NCBI GenBank assembly: GCA_932294295.1
Contig: OW028580.1
Coordinates: forward strand, 10,445,374 to 10,509,373
Reading direction: 5' to 3'
DNA: 64,000 nt
DNA from: Alitta virens
Taxonomy: Eukaryota > Annelida > Polychaeta > Phyllodocida > Nereididae
The notes under the pieces were generated by a model, which was given only the letters and a program-made list of their open reading frames with translations, did not search any database and was not told the origin of the DNA. A program made the translations under genes and the position numbers. Shown in pieces: positions 59,480 through 64,000 of the stretch; the stretch's first letter is position 1; every line of letters begins with the position of its first letter.

Positions 59480-60869
59480 CTTTGCAGAGCCAATGAGAGG
59501 CAGAGGAGGAAGCGTGCATTATGATAGCCACGTGGGGCACTCGTGCGTAGCGGGGTCAAGGCCGTTGTAGAGGGCCAGGATGCTGACAAGAAAACAAACG
59601 AAAACAACGCAACACCGAAGTGAAATACTCTATAGTAGGCTCATGGAACGTCGTTGCACAGTTAAATTATCAAGAGTACACAAAAATGTAGGAAGTACAT
59701 TTAGCAGTGAGATGCTAGACTCACAGGCCGCACCGATGAAGTAGTAAATTAGGTCCACTTAGAAGAGCCAATGAGAGGCAGAGGACGAAGCGTGCATTAT
59801 GATAGGCACGTGGGGCACTCGTGCATAGCGAGGTCAAGGCCGTTGTAGAGGGCCAGGATGCTGACAAGAAAACAAACGACAACAACGAAACACCGAAGTG
59901 AAATACTCTATAGTAGGCTCAGGGAACGCCGTTGCACAGTTAAATTAACAAGAGTACACAAAAATGTAGGAAATACATTTATCAGTGAGATGCCAGACTC
60001 ACAGGCGGCGCCGATGAAGTAGTAAGTTAGGTCCACTTAGCACAGCCAAAGAGAGGCAGAGGACGAAGCGTGCATTATGATAGCCACGTGGGGCACTCGT
60101 GCGTATCGGGGTCAAGGCCGTTGCCGAGGGCCAGGATGCTGACAAGAAAACAAACGAAAACAACGCAACACCGAAGTGAAATACTCTATAGTAGGCTCAT
60201 GGAACGTCGTTGCACAGTTAAATTATCAAGAGTACACAAAAATGTAGGAAGTACATTTAGCAGTGAGATGCTAGACTCACAGGCCGCACCGATGAAGTAG
60301 TAAATTAGTTCCACTTAGCAGAGCCAATGAGAGGCAGAGGAGGAAGCGTGCATTATGATAGCCACGTGGGGCACTCGTGCGTAGCGGGGTCAAGGCCGTT
60401 GTAGAGGGCCAGGATGCTGACAAGAAAACAAACGAAAACAACGCAACACCGAAGTGAAATACTCTATAGTAGGCTCATGGAACGTCGTTGCACAGTTAAA
60501 TTATCAAGAGTACACAAAAATGTAGGAAGTACATTTAGCAGTGAGATGCTAGACTCACAGGCCGCACCGATGAAGTAGTAAATTAGGTCCACTTAGAAGA
60601 GCCAATGAGAGGCAGAGGACGAAGCGTGCATTATGATAGGCACGTGGGGCACTCGTGCATAGCGAGGTCAAGGCCGTTGTAGAGGGCCAGGATGCTGACA
60701 AGAAAACAAACGACAACAACGAAACACCGAAGTGAAATACTCTATAGTAGGCTCAGGGAACGCCGTTGCACAGTTAAATTAACAAGAGTACACAAAAATG
60801 TAGGAAATACATTTATCAGTGAGATGCCAGACTCACAGGCGGCGCCGATGAAGTAGTAAGTTAGGTCCA

Positions 60870-63800
60870 CTTAGCACAGCCAATGAGAGGCAGAGGACGA
60901 AGCGTGCATTATGATAGCCACGTGGGGCACTCGTGCGTAGCAGGGTCAAGGCCGTTGCAGAAGGCCAGGATGCTGACAAGAAAACAAACGACAACAAAGC
61001 AACACCGAAGTGAAATACACTATAGTAGGCTCATGGAACGATGTTGCACAGTTAAATTATCAAGAGTACACAAAAATGTAGGAAGTGCATTTAGCAGTGA
61101 GATGCTAGACTCACAGACCAAGCCGATGAAGTAGTAATTTAGGTCAACTTAGCACAGCCAAAGAGAGGCACAGGACGAAGCGTGCATTATGATAGCCACG
61201 TGGGGCACTCGTGCGTATCGGGGTCAAGGCCGTTGCCGAGGGCCAGGATGCTGACAAGAAAACAAACGAAAACAACGCAACACCGAAGTGAAATACTCTA
61301 TAGTAGGCTCATGGAACGTCGTTGCACAGTTAAATTATCAAGAGTACACAAAAATGTAGGAAGTACATTTAGCAGTGAGATGCTAGACTCACAGGCCGCA
61401 CCGATGAAGTAGTAAATTAGGTCCACTTAGCAGAGCCAATGAGAGGCACAGGACGAAGCGTGCATTATGATAGCCACGTGGGGCACTCGTGCGTAGCGGG
61501 GTCAAGGCCGTTGTAGAGGGCCAGGATGCTGACAAGAAAAAAAACGACAACAACGCAACACCGAAGTGAAATACACTATAGTAGGCTCATGGAACGATGT
61601 TGCACAGTTAAATTATCAAGAGTACACAAAAATGTAGGAAGTGCATTTAGCAGTGAGATGCTAGACTCACAGACCGCGCCGATGAAGTAGTAATTTAGGT
61701 CCACTTAGCACAGCCAAAGAGAGGCAGAGGACGAAGCGTGCATTATGATAGCCACGTGGGGCACTCGTGCGTAGCGGGGTCAAGGCCGTTGCACAGGGCC
61801 AGGATGCTGACAAGAAAACAAACGACAACAAACCAACACCGAAGTGAAATACACTATAGTAGGCTCATAGAACGATGTTGCACAGTTAAATTATCAAGAG
61901 TACACAAAAATGTAGGAAGTGCATTTAGCAGTGAGATGCTAGACTCACAGACCAAGCCGATGAAGTAGTAATTTAGGTCAACTTAGCACAGCCAAAGAGA
62001 GGCACAGGACGAAGCGTGCATTATGATAGCCACGTGGGGCACTCGTGCGTAGCGGGGTCAAGGCCGTTGTAGAGGGCCAGGATGCTGACAAGAAAACTAA
62101 TGACAACAACGCAACACCGAAGTTAAATACTCTATAATTGCCTTTTGGAACGACGTGGCACAGTTAAATTATCAGGACTACACAAAAATGTAGGAAGTAC
62201 ATTTAGCAGTGAGATGCCAGACTCACAGGCAGCGCCGATGAAGCAGTAAGTTAGGTCCACTTAGCACAGCCAATGAGAGGCAGAGGACGAAGCGTGCATT
62301 ATGATAGGCACGTGGGGCACTCGTGCATAGCGAGGTCAAGGCCGTTGTAGAGGGCCAGGATGCTGACAAGAAGACAAACGTCAAAAACGCGACACCGACG
62401 TGAAATACTCTATTATAGCGTTTTGGAACGACGTGGCACAGTTAAATTATCAGGACTACACAAAAATGTAGGAAGTACATTTAGCAGTGAGATGCCAGAC
62501 TCACAGGCCGCACCGATGAAGTAGTAAATTAGGTCCACTTAGAAGAGCCAATGAGAGGCAGAGGACGAAGCGTGCATTATGATAGGCACGTGGGGCACTC
62601 GTGCATAGCGAGGTCAAGGCCGTTGTAGAGGGCCAGGATGCTGACAAGAAAACAAACGACAACAACGAAACACCGAAGTGAAATACTCTATAGTAGGCTC
62701 AGGGAACGCCGTTGCACAGTTAAATTAACAAGAGTACACAAAAATGTAGGAAATACATTTATCAGTGAGATGCCAGACTCACAGGCGGCGCCGATGAAGT
62801 AGTGAGTTAGGTCCACTTAGCACAGCCAATGAGAGGCAGAGGACGAAGCGTGCATTATGATAGCCACGTGGGGCACTCGTGCGTAGCAGGGTCAAGGCCG
62901 TTGCAGAAGGCCAGGATGCTGACAAGAAAACAAACGACAACAAAGCAACACCGAAGTGAAATACACTATAGTAGGCTCATGGAACGATGTTGCACAGTTA
63001 AATTATCAAGAGTACACAAAAATGTAGGAAGTGCATTTAGCAGTGAGATGCTAGACTCACAGACCAAGCCGATGAAGTAGTAATTTAGGTCAACTTAGCA
63101 CAGCCAAAGAGAGGCACAGGACGAAGCGTGCATTATGATAGCCACGTGGGGCACTCGTGCGTAGCGGGGTCAAGGCCGTTGCACAGGGCCAGGATGCTGA
63201 CAAGAAAACAAACGACAACAAACCAACACCGAAGTGAAATACACTATAGTAGGCTCATAGAACGATGTTGCACAGTTAAATTATCAAGAGTACACAAAAA
63301 TGTAGGAAGTGCATTTAGCAGTGAGATGCTAGACTCACAGACCAAGCCGATGAAGTAGTAATTTAGGTCAACTTAGCACAGCCAAAGAGAGGCACAGGAC
63401 GAAGCGTGCATTATGATAGCCACGTGGGGCACTCGTGCGTAGCGGGGTCAAGGCCGTTGTAGAGGGCCAGGATGCTGACAAGAAAACTAATGACAACAAC
63501 GCAACACCGAAGTTAAATACTCTATAATTGCCTTTTGGAACGACGTGGCACAGTTAAATTATCAGGACTACACAAAAATGTAGGAAGTACATTTAGCAGT
63601 GAGATGCCAGACTCACAGGCAGCGCCGATGAAGCAGTAAGTTAGGTCCACTTAGCACAGCCAATGAGAGGCAGAGGACGAAGCGTGCATTATGATAGCCA
63701 CGTGGGGCACTCGTGCGTAGCGGGGTCAAGGCCGTTGCAGAGGGCCACACTGCTGACAAGAAAACAAACGACAACAACGCGACACCGAAGTGAAATACTC

Positions 63801-64000
63801 TATTATAGCGTTTTGGAACGACGTGGCACAGTTAAATTATCAGGACTACACAAAAATGTAGGAAGTACATTTTGCAGTGAGATGCCAGACTCACAGGCCG
63901 CACCGATGAAGTAGTAAATTAGGTCCACTTAGAAGAGCCAATGAGAGGCAGAGGACGAAGCGTGCATTATGATAGGCACGTGGGGCACTCGTGCATAGCG
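60870..64000 (+). repeat. HOR copy cut by window edge
   Basis: Units 220-231: C, Da, E, Fa, Ga, H, Bb, C, Fb, Ga, Ia and 73 bp of J. The order equals the intact copies at 557 and 23063 as far as it can be read. The array clearly continues beyond base 64000. Confidence 0.82.
63928..64000 (+). repeat. Partial J-type monomer at window edge
   Basis: The first 73 bp of a unit with CTTAGAAGAGCC, ATAGGCACGTGG and GCATAGCG. It follows Ia, so J is expected; B and N share this left part and cannot be excluded from the bases present. Confidence 0.75.

Larger units (their letters stand above)
57534..60869 (+). repeat. HOR copy, 12 units, heavily recombined
   Basis: Units 208-219: C, Da, E/Kc chimera, Kd, L, R/Ox chimera, C/Db chimera, A, Ba, Db, A, Ba. 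Three chimeras lie within five units. The A unit at 59480 carries the rare start CTTTGCAG, shared only with the A unit at 56144, exactly 12 units (3,336 bp) upstream. This marks a recent block duplication. Confidence 0.8.
1..64000 (+). repeat. 278-bp tandem satellite array, about 230 units
   Basis: The entire window is a head-to-tail array. The anchor GTGCATTATG (allowing class variants) starts at base 35 and recurs 230 times to base 63962. With units started at CTTAG, unit n begins at 1+278(n-1), less 1 for units 31-44, less 2 for 45-61, less 12 for 62-127 and less 13 from 128 on. All units lie in one orientation. Unit 1 has 47.5% GC. 278 is not a multiple of 3, so no frame stays open across units. 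Neither edge of the array is reached. The structure matches a eukaryotic centromeric or pericentromeric satellite; the family and species are not recognised. Confidence 0.98.
55310..64000 (+). repeat. Array domain 5 (units 200-231), return to A-J class set
   Basis: Class order: Ia, J, Db, A, Ba, Db, A, Ba, C, Da, E/Kc, Kd, L, R/Ox, C/Db, A, Ba, Db, A, Ba, C, Da, E, Fa, Ga, H, Bb, C, Fb, Ga, Ia, J (cut). A short K-O insertion (units 210-213) sits inside otherwise A-J material. The last unit is cut by the window edge at 73 bp. Confidence 0.83.

Noticed and set aside
1..64000. CRISPR array or bacterial repeat system.
   Set aside because: Units are 278 bp, directly adjacent, with no unique spacers and no cas-like genes.
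1..64000. CENP-B box (TTCG...CGGG type).
   Set aside because: No site matching the core TTCG-N4-A-N2-CGGG was found in the monomer classes by eye on either strand.
1..64000. Transposable element or long terminal repeat remnant as source of the unit.
   Set aside because: No reverse transcriptase, transposase, terminal inverted repeats or target-site duplications are visible. An ancient origin from such an element cannot be excluded but has no support here.
1..64000. Tandem minisatellite inside the 278-bp unit.
   Set aside because: Only short, weak internal similarities are seen (GTACA twice, CGTGC twice, CAA/AAC steps); no regular sub-period.

Overview
The whole 64 kb window is one uninterrupted head-to-tail satellite DNA array. 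The basic unit is 278 bp. In a register that starts at base 1, I could place 231 consecutive units (the last has only 73 bp) with no inversion, no gap, no inserted transposable element and no unique sequence. Only four length changes occur: the same 1-bp deletion in three units, and one 10-bp deletion. I see no protein gene, tRNA, rRNA, CRISPR array or bacterial-type operon. The short open frames of 62-95 codons recur at the satellite period and are by-products of it. An array of this kind points to a eukaryotic nuclear genome in centromeric, pericentromeric or other constitutive heterochromatin. The species cannot be told from the sequence, and I do not recognise the monomer as a named satellite family.

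Layout by class: every unit was assigned by eye to a monomer class (A to R with lower-case subtypes) from shared substitutions in short diagnostic stretches. 217 units fall into recurring or unique classes and 14 are chimeras of two classes. Class order is not random. Units are arranged in higher-order repeats (HORs) that usually restart with class C followed by Da, and hold 11 to 20 units (about 3.1-5.6 kb; 18 units = 5,004 bp is a frequent size). Five domains can be drawn: 1-7228 (A-J set), 7229-12786 (K/L/M/Fd/Gb/N/O set), 12787-27232 (A-J set again), 27233-55309 (mixed set with long 15-20-unit HORs, including three tandem copies of an 18/18/19-unit block), and 55310-64000 (A-J set again). 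Each class is nearly uniform wherever it recurs, while classes differ from one another at many sites. This is the usual mark of HOR amplification.

How the parts relate: the array appears to have evolved by in-register unequal exchange and short conversion tracts. Evidence is the chimeric monomers that keep the 278-bp period, block duplications that carry rare marker bases with them, linked subtypes (Bb occurs only before C-Fb) and losses of whole units. Each unit has a GC-richer first part (58% GC over bases 1-110 of unit 1) and an AT-richer remainder (40%). The given strand is purine-rich (62% in unit 1). Each unit also has a CACGTG or CACATG hexamer beside short dyads, a T-free A/C/G tract that holds most class-diagnostic changes, and a TACA/TGTA dyad around an A-run. 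These are candidates for protein-binding or non-B-DNA features of a centromere-like satellite, but no function is shown by sequence alone.
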